Below, piece after piece: positions 8,863-18,515 of a stretch of 44,073 nt of DNA. Position 1 is the first letter of the stretch. Each line of letters opens with the position of its first letter. Location: positions 1 through 44,073 of the forward strand of contig CADBHI010000012.1 in the NCBI GenBank assembly GCA_902794405.1, in the 5' to 3' direction. The stretch comes from an uncultured Prevotellaceae bacterium (GTDB taxonomy: Bacteria; Bacteroidota; Bacteroidia; Bacteroidales; Bacteroidaceae). Below the pieces are notes generated by a model. The model was not told the origin of the DNA. It worked only from the letters and a program-made list of their open reading frames with translations, and did no database searches. Position numbers and translations under genes: made by a program.

Positions 8863-10641
8863 ATGTATAGAACGAATACTTGTGGTGAGCTTCGCCTCAC
8901 TAATGCCGGACAGCAGGTGACGCTGGCCGGATGGGTGCAACGCACCCGAAAGATGGGCGGTATGACGTTTGTCGACCTGCGCGACCGCTATGGTCTGACT
9001 CAGTTGGTATTCGACGAGTCGAAGGACGCTGCCCTGTGTGAACGTGCCAACAAGCTGGGACGTGAATTCTGCATCCAGGTCAAGGGCACCGTCAGCGAAC
9101 GACAGTCGAAGAACCCGAAGATGCCCACTGGCGACATCGAGATTCTGGCTCAGGAGCTGAACATCCTCAGCGAGAGCCTCACGCCTCCCTTCACCATCGA
9201 GGACCAGACCGATGGCGGCGACGACATCCGCATGAAGTACCGCTACCTCGACTTGCGCCGCGCCGCCGTTCGCAAGAACCTCGAGTTGCGCCACCGCATG
9301 ACCATCCTCATCCGCAACTTCCTCGACAACCTGAACTTCATCGAGGTGGAGACACCTATCCTCATCGGTTCTACCCCTGAGGGAGCCCGCGACTTCGTGG
9401 TGCCCTCACGCATGAATCCCGGACAGTTCTACGCTCTGCCGCAGTCGCCTCAGACACTGAAGCAGCTATTGATGGTATCAGGCTTCGACCGCTATTTCCA
9501 GATTGCCAAGTGCTTCCGCGACGAGGACCTGCGTGCCGACCGCCAGCCCGAGTTCACCCAGATTGACTGCGAGATGTCGTTTGCTGACCAGGAAGATGTG
9601 CTTGAGATTTTCGAGAACCTGGCCCGCCACCTCTTCAAGGAGGTTCGCGGCATCGAGCTGCCTCCCCTGCAGCGTATGACGTGGCACGAGGCCATGCGTC
9701 GCTTCGGTTCCGATAAGCCCGACCTCCGCTTCGGTATGGAGTTTGTCGAGCTGATGGACCAGCTGAAGGGCACGGGCACCTTCCCCGTCTTCAACGAAGC
9801 CAACTACATCGGCGGTATCTGTGTGCCCGGCGCTGCCGACTACACCCGCAAGCAGCTCGACCAGCTCACCGACTTCGTGAAGCGTCCGCAGGTGGGCGCC
9901 AAGGGTCTGGTCTATGTCAAGTTCAATGCCGACGGCACCGTCAAGTCCTCTATCGACAAGTTCTACGAGCCTGAGGTTTGGCAGAAGGTCAAGGAGGCCT
10001 GTGGCGCCAAGGACGGCGACCTCGTCCTCATCCTCAGCGGCGACAATGCCAACAAGACCCGCGTACAGCTCTGCACCCTCCGTCTGGAGATGGGCGACCG
10101 CCTCGGCCTGCGCGACAAGGACAAGTTCGTCTGCCTATGGATTGTCGACTTCCCCCTCTTCGAGTGGAGCGACGAGGAGCAGCGCCTCATGGCTACCCAC
10201 CATCCGTTCACGTTGCCCAATCCCGACGATATCCCCCTGCTCGACACCGCTCCAGAGAAGGTGCGTGCCGTGGCCTACGACTTCGTCTGCAACGGCGTCG
10301 AGGTTGGTGGCGGTTCACTCCGTATCCACGACGGCAAGCTGCAGGAGAAAATGTTCCAAATACTCGGCTTCACCCCCGAGAAGGCGCTGGCACAGTTCGG
10401 CTTCCTCATCAACGCCTTCAAGTACGGCGCACCCCCTCACGCTGGTCTCGCCTTCGGTCTCGACCGCTTCGTGAGCCTCATGGCCGGACTCGACAGCATC
10501 CGCGACTGCATCGCATTCCCGAAGAACAACTCGGGCCGCGACGTCATGCTTGATGCCCCCGGATTCCTCGACCAGAAACAGCTCGACGAGTTGAACCTTC
10601 AGGTAGTGGTTCCTGAGAAGAATGGAGAGTCACAATCATAA
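8863..10641 (+). CDS. aspS: Aspartyl-tRNA synthetase
   Basis: AspS charges tRNA-Asp. The 592-residue length fits the bacterial type, which has an N-terminal OB-fold anticodon domain, a class II catalytic core and a GAD insertion. Class II motif 2 is seen as [18 protein letters not shown] and motif 3 as GLAFGLDRF. The start [12 protein letters not shown] was chosen over a 20-residue extension that overlaps the promoter. Codon use is strongly biased to C/G third positions, as expected for a highly expressed gene. Its 3' end overlaps the next gene by 20 nt. Whether it charges only tRNA-Asp or also tRNA-Asn cannot be decided here. Confidence 0.97.
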   Translation: MYRTNTCGELRLTNAGQQVTLAGWVQRTRKMGGMTFVDLRDRYGLTQLVFDESKDAALCERANKLGREFCIQVKGTVSERQSKNPKMPTGDIEILAQELNILSESLTPPFTIEDQTDGGDDIRMKYRYLDLRRAAVRKNLELRHRMTILIRNFLDNLNFIEVETPILIGSTPEGARDFVVPSRMNPGQFYALPQSPQTLKQLLMVSGFDRYFQIAKCFRDEDLRADRQPEFTQIDCEMSFADQEDVLEIFENLARHLFKEVRGIELPPLQRMTWHEAMRRFGSDKPDLRFGMEFVELMDQLKGTGTFPVFNEANYIGGICVPGAADYTRKQLDQLTDFVKRPQVGAKGLVYVKFNADGTVKSSIDKFYEPEVWQKVKEACGAKDGDLVLILSGDNANKTRVQLCTLRLEMGDRLGLRDKDKFVCLWIVDFPLFEWSDEEQRLMATHHPFTLPNPDDIPLLDTAPEKVRAVAYDFVCNGVEVGGGSLRIHDGKLQEKMFQILGFTPEKALAQFGFLINAFKYGAPPHAGLAFGLDRFVSLMAGLDSIRDCIAFPKNNSGRDVMLDAPGFLDQKQLDELNLQVVVPEKNGESQS

Positions 10642-11962
10642 GACTATAGCACTCAACAATTCTCCAGTGATACGTTGGACGGTGCTTTTCATCGTAGCTA
10701 CGGCTATGATGATGGGCTACTTTGTCAACGACGTTATGTCACCATTGGAGACGATACTCGAATTGCCGCGCTCCGAGGGAGGCCTGGGCTGGTCGTCAGC
10801 CGACTACGGTTTCTTCTCGGGCGCAGGCAGTTTTATCAACGTATTCCTGCTGATGCTCTTCTTCTCAGGCATCATCCTCGACAAGATGGGCATTCGCTTC
10901 ACAGGCACGCTGGCCTGCTCGCTGATGGTGGCAGGAACTCTCATCAAGTACTATGGTGTAACGGCACCGCTGACGGGTGAAGCCTTTGGCCTTCCGCAAT
11001 CCGTGATTGTAGCCGCTACGGGGTTTGCTGTCTTCGGAGTGGGATATGAAATGACTGGCATCACCGTTTCGAAAGCCATGGTACGATGGTTTACGGGTCA
11101 CGAGTTGGCCCTGGCTATGGGCCTTCAACTGGCCATGGCCCGGCTGGGAACAGCCGCTGCACTGAGCATTTCAGCCCCTATAGCGCGTCACTTCACGCTT
11201 TCTGCCCCACTCCTGCTGGCCTTGGGACTACTCATCGTGGGACTGCTGGCTTTCCTCGTGTTCTGCCTCATGGACCGTCGATTAGATGCCACTGTCGAGG
11301 CCGCTGCCAACAGTCCAAGCGAGGAGTTCCGCTGGTCTGACATCGGACAAACCCTGCGTTCAACGGGCTTCTGGCTCATCACGCTGTTCTGCGTACTCTT
11401 CTATTCAGCCGTATCACCTTTCCTGAAATTCTCGACCAAGCTAATGGTCATGAAATATGGTGTCGATGCCGACATTGCCGGCTTCTTCTCGTCAATAGCT
11501 CCCTTCGGTACCATCCTGCTGACTCCCCTCTTCGGATTTGTCTACGACCGATACGGGCGCGGTGTCACACTGGTCATCACGGGCGCACTGCTACTTACCA
11601 CTGTCCATTTCTGTTTCGCCCTTCCCTTGCACGACAGCACAGTAGCGCTGACACTCATGATTCTGCTTTCCATCGGTTACTCGCTGGCACCTGCTGCCTT
11701 GTGGCCCTGCGTACCAAAGATCATTCCGCTGAAGTGTCTGGGCACCGCCTATTCCATGATTTTCTTCATTCAGAATTTCGGACGAGCCATTATTCCCATG
11801 CTTGTAGGACAGGCCAATGAGCACGACCCATCCTACACCTCCTCCATGCTCATCTTTGGCGCCACTGCTCTTGGTGCTACTGCCGTTGCGGTAGCTATGC
11901 TTATAGCCGACCGACGCAAAGGTTACGGCTTGCAGCGTCCCAATATCTGCATACAGGAGTAA
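10622..11962 (+). CDS. Major facilitator superfamily transporter
   Basis: A 446-residue integral membrane protein with about 12 hydrophobic segments and the MFS-like loop motif DKMGIRFTG after the second helix, with a matching YDRYGRG loop in the second half. The MFS moves small molecules by proton- or substrate-coupled antiport, symport or uniport, and the substrate cannot be told from sequence. The start overlaps the aspS end by 20 nt, so the two are probably co-transcribed. It is related to nitrate/nitrite- and sugar-type MFS carriers only at fold level. Confidence 0.88.
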   Translation: MESHNHKTIALNNSPVIRWTVLFIVATAMMMGYFVNDVMSPLETILELPRSEGGLGWSSADYGFFSGAGSFINVFLLMLFFSGIILDKMGIRFTGTLACSLMVAGTLIKYYGVTAPLTGEAFGLPQSVIVAATGFAVFGVGYEMTGITVSKAMVRWFTGHELALAMGLQLAMARLGTAAALSISAPIARHFTLSAPLLLALGLLIVGLLAFLVFCLMDRRLDATVEAAANSPSEEFRWSDIGQTLRSTGFWLITLFCVLFYSAVSPFLKFSTKLMVMKYGVDADIAGFFSSIAPFGTILLTPLFGFVYDRYGRGVTLVITGALLLTTVHFCFALPLHDSTVALTLMILLSIGYSLAPAALWPCVPKIIPLKCLGTAYSMIFFIQNFGRAIIPMLVGQANEHDPSYTSSMLIFGATALGATAVAVAMLIADRRKGYGLQRPNICIQE

Positions 11963-12008
11963 TAATCATACAATTTTCACCCTTTTAGCATACTTTAGGG
12001 GCTTATTA

Positions 12009-12040
12009 TTTGGCAGAACAAGGAAAAAACAGTACCTTTG
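12009..12040 (+). promoter_or_regulatory. Promoter of the PaaK-PaaK-ACT operon
   Basis: TTTG (12009-12012), a 20-nt gap and TACCTTTG (12033-12040) make a consensus promoter, 46 nt before the first PaaK start. Confidence 0.85.
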
Positions 12041-12086
12041 CAGGCAAGGGAAATAATTAAAACTTTAAACCAACAGAGCAAGACAA

Positions 12087-13394
12087 ATGATTTGGAATCC
12101 AAACAAAGAGTGCATGAGCCGCGACGAGATGAGCGCGCTCCAAGGCAAGCGCCTGCACAGAATCGTAGAGTACGTCTACCACAATGTTCCCTTCTACCGT
12201 AATAAACTTCAAGAGCTGGACATCCGTCCCGATGATATCCGTACCATCGAAGACATCACGAAACTGCCCTTCACAACCAAAAAGGACCTGCGCGACAACT
12301 ATCCCTTTGGATTGCAGGCTGCGCCGCAGAGCGAGATTATCCGTGTCCACGCCTCTTCCGGCACCACGGGTAACCCCACCATTGTGGGCTATACCCGCAA
12401 GGACATCGGTGTGTGGAGTGAGTGTATGGCTCGCTGTCTGACGGCCTACGGTGTCACCCGTAATGATATATTCTCCGTGGCTTACGGCTACGGCCTGTTT
12501 ACCGGTGGCTTGGGAGCCCACTATGGTGTAGAGCACCTGGGGGCCTCGGTCATTCCTGCCGGTACCGGTAATACGGAAAAGCACTTGAAGCTGATCCGCG
12601 ACCTCGGTATCACGGGTATTGCCTGCACACCGTCGTATGCCCTCTACCTGGCTGAGACGATGGAGAAGATGGGCATCCGCAAGGAGGACATCAAGCTGCG
12701 CATCGGTGCCTTCGGTGCCGAGCCCTGGACAGAGAGCATGCGTAAGGAGATTGAGGAACGCCTCGGACTGAAAGGCTTCAACATCTACGGACTGTCGGAA
12801 GTCATGGGACCAAGCGTCAGCTATGAGTGCCAGATGCAGCACGGCAGCCACATCTGCGAAGACCACTTCTATCCCGAAATTATCAATCCCACCACGTTGG
12901 AACCGCTACCCTTAGGACAAACGGGTGAGTTGGTGTTCACCACACTGACCAAGGAAGGCATGCCCGTTATCCGCTACCGCACCCGCGACCTCTGTACGTT
13001 GATTCCTGGCCAGTGCGACTGCGGCCGCACCAGCATCCGCATGGGACGCATCGAGGGCCGTTCCGACGATATGCTCATCATCCGCGGTATCAACGTCTTC
13101 CCGTCACAGGTAGAGAGCGTGGTACTGTCGATGCCAGAGTTCGCACCTCACTACCTGCTCATCGTCGACCGCGTCAAGAACCTCGACACGCTGCTGGTAC
13201 AGGTGGAGATCCGTCAGGAATACTTTACCGGAACGTTCGACACACCTGCCGCCATCGACGCACTGGAGAAGAAGCTGGCGTCGAAGCTGAAGAGCGTGCT
13301 CAGCATTTCGGCTAAGGTGCAGCTCAAGGCTCCTGGCACCATCCAGCGCAGTCAGGGCAAGAGTGCACACGTCATTGACAATCGTAAACTATAA
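12087..13394 (+). CDS. paaK: Phenylacetate-CoA ligase family protein (copy 1)
   Basis: PaaK-type AMP-forming enzymes activate aryl acetates such as phenylacetate or indoleacetate to CoA thioesters through an acyl-AMP intermediate. In 435 residues one sees the nucleotide-binding loop SSGTTGNP (90-97), the YGYGLFTGG segment and the C-terminal GRSDDMLIIRG hinge. It is followed 8 nt later by a paralogue and then by a double-ACT protein. This trio occurs in Bacteroidales and in many anaerobes that use aromatic amino acids. No phenylacetate oxidation (paaABCDE) genes are present, so a role in reversible aryl-acid or aromatic amino acid metabolism is more likely than aerobic degradation. Confidence 0.9.
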   Translation: MIWNPNKECMSRDEMSALQGKRLHRIVEYVYHNVPFYRNKLQELDIRPDDIRTIEDITKLPFTTKKDLRDNYPFGLQAAPQSEIIRVHASSGTTGNPTIVGYTRKDIGVWSECMARCLTAYGVTRNDIFSVAYGYGLFTGGLGAHYGVEHLGASVIPAGTGNTEKHLKLIRDLGITGIACTPSYALYLAETMEKMGIRKEDIKLRIGAFGAEPWTESMRKEIEERLGLKGFNIYGLSEVMGPSVSYECQMQHGSHICEDHFYPEIINPTTLEPLPLGQTGELVFTTLTKEGMPVIRYRTRDLCTLIPGQCDCGRTSIRMGRIEGRSDDMLIIRGINVFPSQVESVVLSMPEFAPHYLLIVDRVKNLDTLLVQVEIRQEYFTGTFDTPAAIDALEKKLASKLKSVLSISAKVQLKAPGTIQRSQGKSAHVIDNRKL

Positions 13395-13402
13395 ATAACA
13401 CT

Positions 13403-14713
13403 ATGAACAATTCAAACTATTTTAATCCAGAATTCGAGACCATGAGTCGCGAACAGATTGAGGCACTCCAGCTGGAACGCCTTAAGGCTACTGTAAAGCA
13501 CTGCATGAACAACGAGTTCTATCAGAAAAAATTCAAAGAGTTAGGCATTACGCCAGATGACATTAAGACGCTTGCCGACGTGCGCAAGCTCCCCTTTACC
13601 ACAAAGGCCGACCTGCGCGACACCTATCCCTTCGGCATGGCTTGCGTGCCCCTTAGGGACTGTGTGCGCCTGCACTCATCAAGTGGTACCACCGGTAACC
13701 CCACCGTTATCCTCCACACCAAGAAGGATTTGGACGAATGGGCCAACCAAGTGGCACGTAACCTCTGGATGGTGGGACTGCGCCCCGACGACGTGTTCCA
13801 GAACTCATCCGGCTACGGCATGTTCACTGGCGGCTTAGGTTTCCAGTATGGTGCCGAGAAATTAGGCATGCTTACCGTACCCGCCGCTGCCGGTAACTCG
13901 CTGCGTCAGATTAAGTTCATCAAGGACTTCGGCACGACGGCCATCCACGCCATTCCCTCATACGTCACCCGACTCTACGAAGTGATGAAGGAGCAGGGCG
14001 TCGACCCACGTCGCGACACAAAGCTCAAGATGCTGGCCATCGGTGCCGAGCCTCACTCTGAGGAGCAGCGTAAGCGCATCGAGGAGATGCTGGGCGTGAA
14101 GGCCTACAACTCGTTCGGCATGAGCGAGATGTGCGGACCCGGCGTAGGCTTCGAATGTAAGGAGCAAAACGGACTCCACTTCTGGGAAGACTACTACATC
14201 GTAGAGATTGTAGACCCCGAGACCCTGGAACCCGTGCCCGACGGCGAGATCGGCGAGCTGGTGCTCACCACACTCTGCCGCGAGGCTATGCCGTTGCTGC
14301 GCTACCGCACCCGCGACCTCACCCGCGTTCTTGGACGCTCCTGCCCCTGCGGACGCAACCATATCCGCCTCGACCGCATGCGCGGACGCTCCGACGATAT
14401 GATTGTGCTGCGCGGCGTCAACATCTTCCCCATCCAGGTTGAGAAGATCCTGATGAAGTTCCCAGAAGTGGGTACCAACTACCTCATCACGCTCACCACC
14501 GAGGACAACAACGACCAGATGACCGTCGAGGTAGAGTTGAACGAGGGAACCGACGACTACGCCAAGCTGCAGGAACTGGCAGGCGAGCTGCGCCACCAGA
14601 TAGGCGACGAAATCCTGCTGAAGCCCCGCATCCGCCTCGTCTCAAAGGGAACGCTCCCCGTCAGCGAGGGCAAGGCCGTCCGCGTCGTCGACAAGAGAAA
14701 GGTTTATCAATAA
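13403..14713 (+). CDS. paaK: Phenylacetate-CoA ligase family protein (copy 2)
   Basis: This 436-residue protein is a clear paralogue of the preceding ligase and shares the same domain order. Its P-loop is SSGTTGNP, with YGMFTGGLGFQYG and GRSDDMIVLRGVNIFP near the C-terminus. The substitutions between copies (for example the segments around residues 60-90 and the last 60 residues) suggest distinct substrates rather than a recent duplication. A 63-nt gap with an octamer repeat separates it from the ACT gene. Which copy handles which aryl acid cannot be told. Confidence 0.9.
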   Translation: MNNSNYFNPEFETMSREQIEALQLERLKATVKHCMNNEFYQKKFKELGITPDDIKTLADVRKLPFTTKADLRDTYPFGMACVPLRDCVRLHSSSGTTGNPTVILHTKKDLDEWANQVARNLWMVGLRPDDVFQNSSGYGMFTGGLGFQYGAEKLGMLTVPAAAGNSLRQIKFIKDFGTTAIHAIPSYVTRLYEVMKEQGVDPRRDTKLKMLAIGAEPHSEEQRKRIEEMLGVKAYNSFGMSEMCGPGVGFECKEQNGLHFWEDYYIVEIVDPETLEPVPDGEIGELVLTTLCREAMPLLRYRTRDLTRVLGRSCPCGRNHIRLDRMRGRSDDMIVLRGVNIFPIQVEKILMKFPEVGTNYLITLTTEDNNDQMTVEVELNEGTDDYAKLQELAGELRHQIGDEILLKPRIRLVSKGTLPVSEGKAVRVVDKRKVYQ

Positions 14714-14717
14714 TTTC

Positions 14718-14757
14718 CCGGAATACCGGAATCCCGTAATACCGTAATACCGAAATA
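14718..14757 (+). repeat. 8-bp x5 tandem repeat before the ACT gene
   Basis: Five back-to-back octamers follow the stop codon of the second ligase: CCGGAATA, CCGGAATC, CCGTAATA, CCGTAATA and CCGAAATA. They occupy most of the 63-nt gap and stop 19 nt before the ACT-protein ATG. Confidence 0.9.
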
Positions 14758-14776
14758 ACAAAAAAACAAGACTATT

Positions 14777-15205
14777 ATGACTATCAATCAGTTATCAATC
14801 TTTATCGAGAACCGTTCCGGCACGCTCATCAAGGTGCTCGAGGTTCTGAAGCAGTCTGGCATCCAGATCGTTGCTTCCACCATTGCCGACACGGCAGAGT
14901 ATGGTATCTACCGCCTCATCTGCAGCGAGCCCATACGCGCTTTCGACGAGCTGAAGAAAGCGGGCATAGCCGTTGCCATGAGCGACGTCTTCGCCATCGA
15001 GCTTGACAACCAGCCCGGACGCGCAGCCGACGCCATCGAGATTTTCAGCAAGGCTGGCATCAGCATCACCTACATGTATTCGTTCCTGTTCAACGGCAAG
15101 GGTATACTCATCTTCCGTACTGACAATTCAGAGCAGGCTCGTGAATCCATCATGCAGAACAACCTGAAGTTCATTGCCGAAGAGGACCTCCTGTCGTTCG
15201 CATAA
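14777..15205 (+). CDS. Tandem ACT domain amino-acid-binding protein
   Basis: This 142-residue protein is two ACT domains in tandem: residues about 3-65 begin with INQLSIFIENRSG, and about 72-135 begin with VFAIELDNQPGRAADAIEI. ACT domains bind amino acids and regulate enzymes. No catalytic domain is attached. Its fixed position after the aryl-acid ligases suggests it senses an aromatic or branched amino acid and controls those enzymes, which is inference from context. A strong terminator follows at 15222. Confidence 0.88.
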   Translation: MTINQLSIFIENRSGTLIKVLEVLKQSGIQIVASTIADTAEYGIYRLICSEPIRAFDELKKAGIAVAMSDVFAIELDNQPGRAADAIEIFSKAGISITYMYSFLFNGKGILIFRTDNSEQARESIMQNNLKFIAEEDLLSFA

Positions 15206-15221
15206 TCCAATCCCCCTCCAA

Positions 15222-15268
15222 ACAAGCATCCAACCGCCATCACAGCAGTTGGATGCTTGTCATTTTAT
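15222..15268 (+). terminator. Rho-independent terminator of the PaaK operon
   Basis: A perfect 13-bp stem, ACAAGCATCCAAC (15222-15234) with GTTGGATGCTTGT (15248-15260), is closed by a 13-nt loop and followed by CATTTTAT. It begins 16 nt after the ACT-protein stop. Confidence 0.88.
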
Positions 15269-15423
15269 CAGAAACCATAAATCTAAACTATTTGTGATTT
15301 GACCTCCCTCTCTGGACCTTCAAGCTAAACTTTCAGTGTGACTTACCCTGTTGTTCAGATTAAGCGCCACTAAAGTGGGAATGAGGTGCCGAGTTCCAGG
15401 GAGTTTAGTGCCGAGTTATTAAC

Positions 15424-15507
15424 GTTTGCGTACGCCCAAACAACTGTTTGCGTATACCCAAACAACCGTTCGCGTACGCCCAAACAACCGTTCGGGTATA
15501 CGCAAAC
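15424..15507. repeat. 22-bp x4 palindromic array
   Basis: Four 18-bp units sit at 15424, 15446, 15468 and 15490, separated by AAC plus one base (AACT or AACC). They are GTTTGCGTACGCCCAAAC, GTTTGCGTATACCCAAAC, GTTCGCGTACGCCCAAAC and GTTCGGGTATACGCAAAC. Each is an imperfect palindrome; unit 2 matches at 8 of 9 arm positions. Unit 4 is near the reverse complement of unit 2, so the array could also fold into a large cruciform. Confidence 0.9.
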
Positions 15508-15601
15508 GCTGTTGTTGAATTTTATGAGGGGCAACCTTGGACAAAGGACGAATCTGCTCCGACTGGCCATCGGGTTTGCTCCGACCAAGCTCCAGGCACA
15601 G

Positions 15602-16915
15602 CTAACAGAGAGTGGAAGAAATGTTGGGCTCCGCTATTTCCTTTCCCTGACAGAAGCGGTGCATTATCTGGCGATCGTCGCCGAGATAGATATAGCGCTC
15701 TAAACGCTCTAACAGCGAATAATGATCGTGATTCAGGTCACTGTCGTCGATGACGAGGGCATCGAACGCATAGCCTGGCTCGAAGGTCCCTACCCTACCA
15801 AAGAAGCTCCCCGCCGACTTGGTAGCGAGCCAGAAGGCTTCAGACAAGGTGAGGAATCTGGCTTTAGAGCCCGAAGAGGACTGCTCACGTTGACGCTGAT
15901 AGTGGATCTTGCTTACCTGTATCGCATAGACCATCATCCGGAAGATGCTCAGGTCATGACCACCGCTGATGTCGCTGCCGAGTCCCACCTGCAATCCTTC
16001 GTCGAGGAATTTCCGAATGGGTGCCATACCTGATGCCACATTAAAATTCGACGTTGGACAGTGGGCCACCATAACGCCACGGCGTTTCATCAGTTCCAGC
16101 TCCTCGCCTTCTGTCCATACGCAATGGGCCATCACGGTCGGCGTCTGTCCGAAGAGACCATAGTGATCGTAGGCATCGCCGTAGCAGCTGCTTTCCTTCT
16201 CCAACAGCTGCACCAGGGCTATCTCATCCTTGTTCTCCGAGAGGTGTGACTGTACAGGCAACTGATACTTGGCAGCCAGCTCACCACAGGCATGAAGCAT
16301 CTCGGGCGTACACGAGGGAATGAAACGGGGCGTGATAATCGGGCGCACCAGAGCTCCGTTCAACTCACCTATGATGGACTCATAGCCTCGTACCATATCT
16401 TCTACGCTCTCTGAGAGGCCTTCTGGACAGTTGCGATTCATGGCCACCTTGCCCACCAGCGCTCCCATGCCTGCCTCCTGGAAAAGACGCATCAGCAGTA
16501 GAGTGCTTTCAGTATGGATAGTGGCAAACACGCAGGCCCTCATGGTGCCGAAGCGCCACAGGTCGCGCACAAAGCGACGGTACATCCGCTCGGCATAGCC
16601 CAAGTCGGCATATTTCATTTCCTCAGGGAATGTATACTTCTGTAGCCACGGCAGCAGTTCCAGATCCATTGCAATACCCTGATTGCGATACTGGGGTGCA
16701 TGTACGTGCAGGTCGTTCATGGCAGGAATCAGCAGCCGGTCGCCGAAATCTGTGACCTCTGCATCCTCACAGTCCAACGACGACAGGTTGGAAGCCACCC
16801 CTGATACACGTCCGTCAGCATCGACGGCAACATAGCCGTTCTCCATCACCTCAAAACGGTCTTTCTCCTTCGTATAGATGACATGAGCCTTATATACCTG
16901 TTTCTTCATCAGCAT
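15602..16915 (-). CDS. guaD: Guanine deaminase (amidohydrolase superfamily)
   Basis: GuaD hydrolyses guanine to xanthine plus ammonia. The 437-residue length is right for the family. The metal-binding HVH pair is at residues 70 and 72 in NDLHVHAPQY, and later signatures are PRFIPSC, HLSENKDE, MAHCVW and GLGSDISGG. Two of the family's close relatives (other nucleobase or aminohydrolase members) cannot be excluded, but the PRFxxxC and HLSEN combination favours guanine. It lies 13 nt downstream of the phosphoethanolamine transferase gene and is last in the glycogen synthase operon. Confidence 0.88.
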   Translation of the reverse strand: MLMKKQVYKAHVIYTKEKDRFEVMENGYVAVDADGRVSGVASNLSSLDCEDAEVTDFGDRLLIPAMNDLHVHAPQYRNQGIAMDLELLPWLQKYTFPEEMKYADLGYAERMYRRFVRDLWRFGTMRACVFATIHTESTLLLMRLFQEAGMGALVGKVAMNRNCPEGLSESVEDMVRGYESIIGELNGALVRPIITPRFIPSCTPEMLHACGELAAKYQLPVQSHLSENKDEIALVQLLEKESSCYGDAYDHYGLFGQTPTVMAHCVWTEGEELELMKRRGVMVAHCPTSNFNVASGMAPIRKFLDEGLQVGLGSDISGGHDLSIFRMMVYAIQVSKIHYQRQREQSSSGSKARFLTLSEAFWLATKSAGSFFGRVGTFEPGYAFDALVIDDSDLNHDHYSLLERLERYIYLGDDRQIMHRFCQGKEIAEPNISSTLC

Positions 16916-16928
16916 TCAGAGTTTCAAG

Positions 16929-18515
16929 TTACTTGAGTGAACTAAAGATATCGTAGTCCTTATTGTAAGCTGGAGATTGTATCGACAGCAGGTTGAGCAC
17001 AGAATGGAAGATATAGTGCTGTTCGAGAACTGCTGGCAGTTCGTCTTCCTTCTTGTAAGTCCGATAGTCGTTTGAAGTCCATACCAGGAATGGTATTTCA
17101 TACTGCACTTTTGGCGCCAGTTTCATTGGCAGTCCATGCATGAACATCTTGTTCTCGCCAAGTGATTCACCATGGTCTGATATAAAGATCATGGCGCTCT
17201 TCCAATCCGTCATCATGCGCAGGGTGTTGATAAGGCTGTCCAAAAGAAAATCAGTATAGAGAATGGTATTGTCATAGGCATTAACCAGCAAACCTATATT
17301 CTTCTCACCTTCCTCAACGTTTCTGGCCACGGGTTGATATGCCTCAAACTCCTTGGGATATTTTTCAGCATATTTCGGACCATGACTTGTACTTGTATGA
17401 AGCACTATCAGCACCTTATTCTTACTGCTTGATTCTATACGTTCACGAAGCCCCCGCAGCAGAATGCCGTCGTAGTATTGATTCTCGTCAGGATATCTTT
17501 CGCCGAGCTCTTCGTTGGTGATATACTCATCAACGTGAATAGGCGGCTCCCCCCAGTTAGAGGTACGCCACGACACGTCGACACCCATCCGGAAGGCATA
17601 GTTTGGCAGCAATTCATACAGGTCGTCGCTGTTCTTGGGTTCGAGGATGGCTTTGGCACCTGCTGTGGTGTAAGTTGCACACGAAGTAGCCTGATACACC
17701 TTCAGCCCCTCTTGCTTCGACAGCAATGGATTGGTGTTGCGGTCGTAGCCGTAGAGCTGGAAGTTTGCTTTTCTGGCAGACTCGCCGATGACGAGCACCA
17801 CAACGGCCTTCTCGTTATCCACAATCTGTCCGTCAGGCAATTTTATCTCCTCAGCCTGCTCGTCCTGCTGACTGCTTACCACGCGAAAAGTATTGGCCAG
17901 ATAGGACCAAGGCTGCAGCAATCCGCCCAATTCAGTATCATGCTGACTGATCCATAGCGTCTGGCCGATATTCAGCGATGCTACTGCAAGGACAATAGCC
18001 AACGAAATGCCACAGCAGACGCCCAGTTTCTTCACTTTTCCGAAAACCACGGGCTGCAGCAGGCAATATAAGGCAGGAAGCACGCCAAAGGCCATGATGT
18101 AAAGCCACAGCGACCAGCTAAAGAATCCAGAAGCTTCCGAATATCTGGTGTTGAATACGTTTTCAATAGTTGTGGCATCTATCATCACGTTGTAGGTCAG
18201 GATGAAATAAACCGCCGTCGCATTGATGACAGAAAGGATGGCCAGCAGGATACGCCCTACCATTCTCATCAGGAACATCGTGAGATAGGTCATCATGAAG
18301 TTGAGCACCAGCATGACAACAACCAGAGACCCCATCAGGAATATTTTTCCACCCGCACTTTCATTGGTATTGTCGGCTACGTAATTAAAGAAAGGTATGT
18401 TGTCTAACAACAACGTTGCCAAACTCACAACGCATGAAAAGGCAAAAAGCGACACAGGCATTCTGAGTCGCTTTCTTATTTCCGCCAGATGGATAGTATT
18501 CGATAATTTCATCAT
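16929..18515 (-). CDS. Phosphoethanolamine transferase (sulfatase superfamily)
   Basis: EptA-like inner-membrane enzymes transfer phosphoethanolamine to lipid A or other envelope lipids. The 528-residue protein has an N-terminal region of about five hydrophobic segments and a periplasmic alkaline-phosphatase-fold domain from about residue 225. Visible motifs are VVLVIGESARKANFQLYGYD, the likely nucleophile Thr in SCATYTTAG, and the metal-binding FISDHGESLGENKMFMHG. The start ATG overlaps the glycogen synthase stop (ATGA), so the two are coupled. If it modifies lipid A, cationic peptide resistance would be expected, but this is inference. Confidence 0.85.
   Translation of the reverse strand: MMKLSNTIHLAEIRKRLRMPVSLFAFSCVVSLATLLLDNIPFFNYVADNTNESAGGKIFLMGSLVVVMLVLNFMMTYLTMFLMRMVGRILLAILSVINATAVYFILTYNVMIDATTIENVFNTRYSEASGFFSWSLWLYIMAFGVLPALYCLLQPVVFGKVKKLGVCCGISLAIVLAVASLNIGQTLWISQHDTELGGLLQPWSYLANTFRVVSSQQDEQAEEIKLPDGQIVDNEKAVVVLVIGESARKANFQLYGYDRNTNPLLSKQEGLKVYQATSCATYTTAGAKAILEPKNSDDLYELLPNYAFRMGVDVSWRTSNWGEPPIHVDEYITNEELGERYPDENQYYDGILLRGLRERIESSSKNKVLIVLHTSTSHGPKYAEKYPKEFEAYQPVARNVEEGEKNIGLLVNAYDNTILYTDFLLDSLINTLRMMTDWKSAMIFISDHGESLGENKMFMHGLPMKLAPKVQYEIPFLVWTSNDYRTYKKEDELPAVLEQHYIFHSVLNLLSIQSPAYNKDYDIFSSLK

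Larger units (their letters stand above)
15206..15601. other. Convergent intergenic region with repeats
   Basis: This is the only gap over 300 bp between genes. It holds the PaaK operon terminator (15222-15268), two copies of GTGCCGAGTT spaced 22 bp apart (15386-15395 and 15408-15417) and a four-unit palindrome array (15424-15507). It lies between two converging gene ends, so it contains no expected promoter. I see no credible coding sequence in it; the open frames that cross it consist of repeat translation. Confidence 0.7.

Noticed and set aside
12057-12866. 269-codon minus-strand open frame opposite the first PaaK gene
   Set aside because: It mirrors the codon bias of the real gene on the other strand and has no recognisable domain.
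15424-15507. Possible CRISPR array
   Set aside because: The units are palindromic, only 18 bp, with constant 4-nt spacing and no unique spacers or cas genes.
15386-15753. Open frames in the 15386-15753 gap
   Set aside because: Translations consist of repeats and run into the guaD gene on the other strand; no family or start context.
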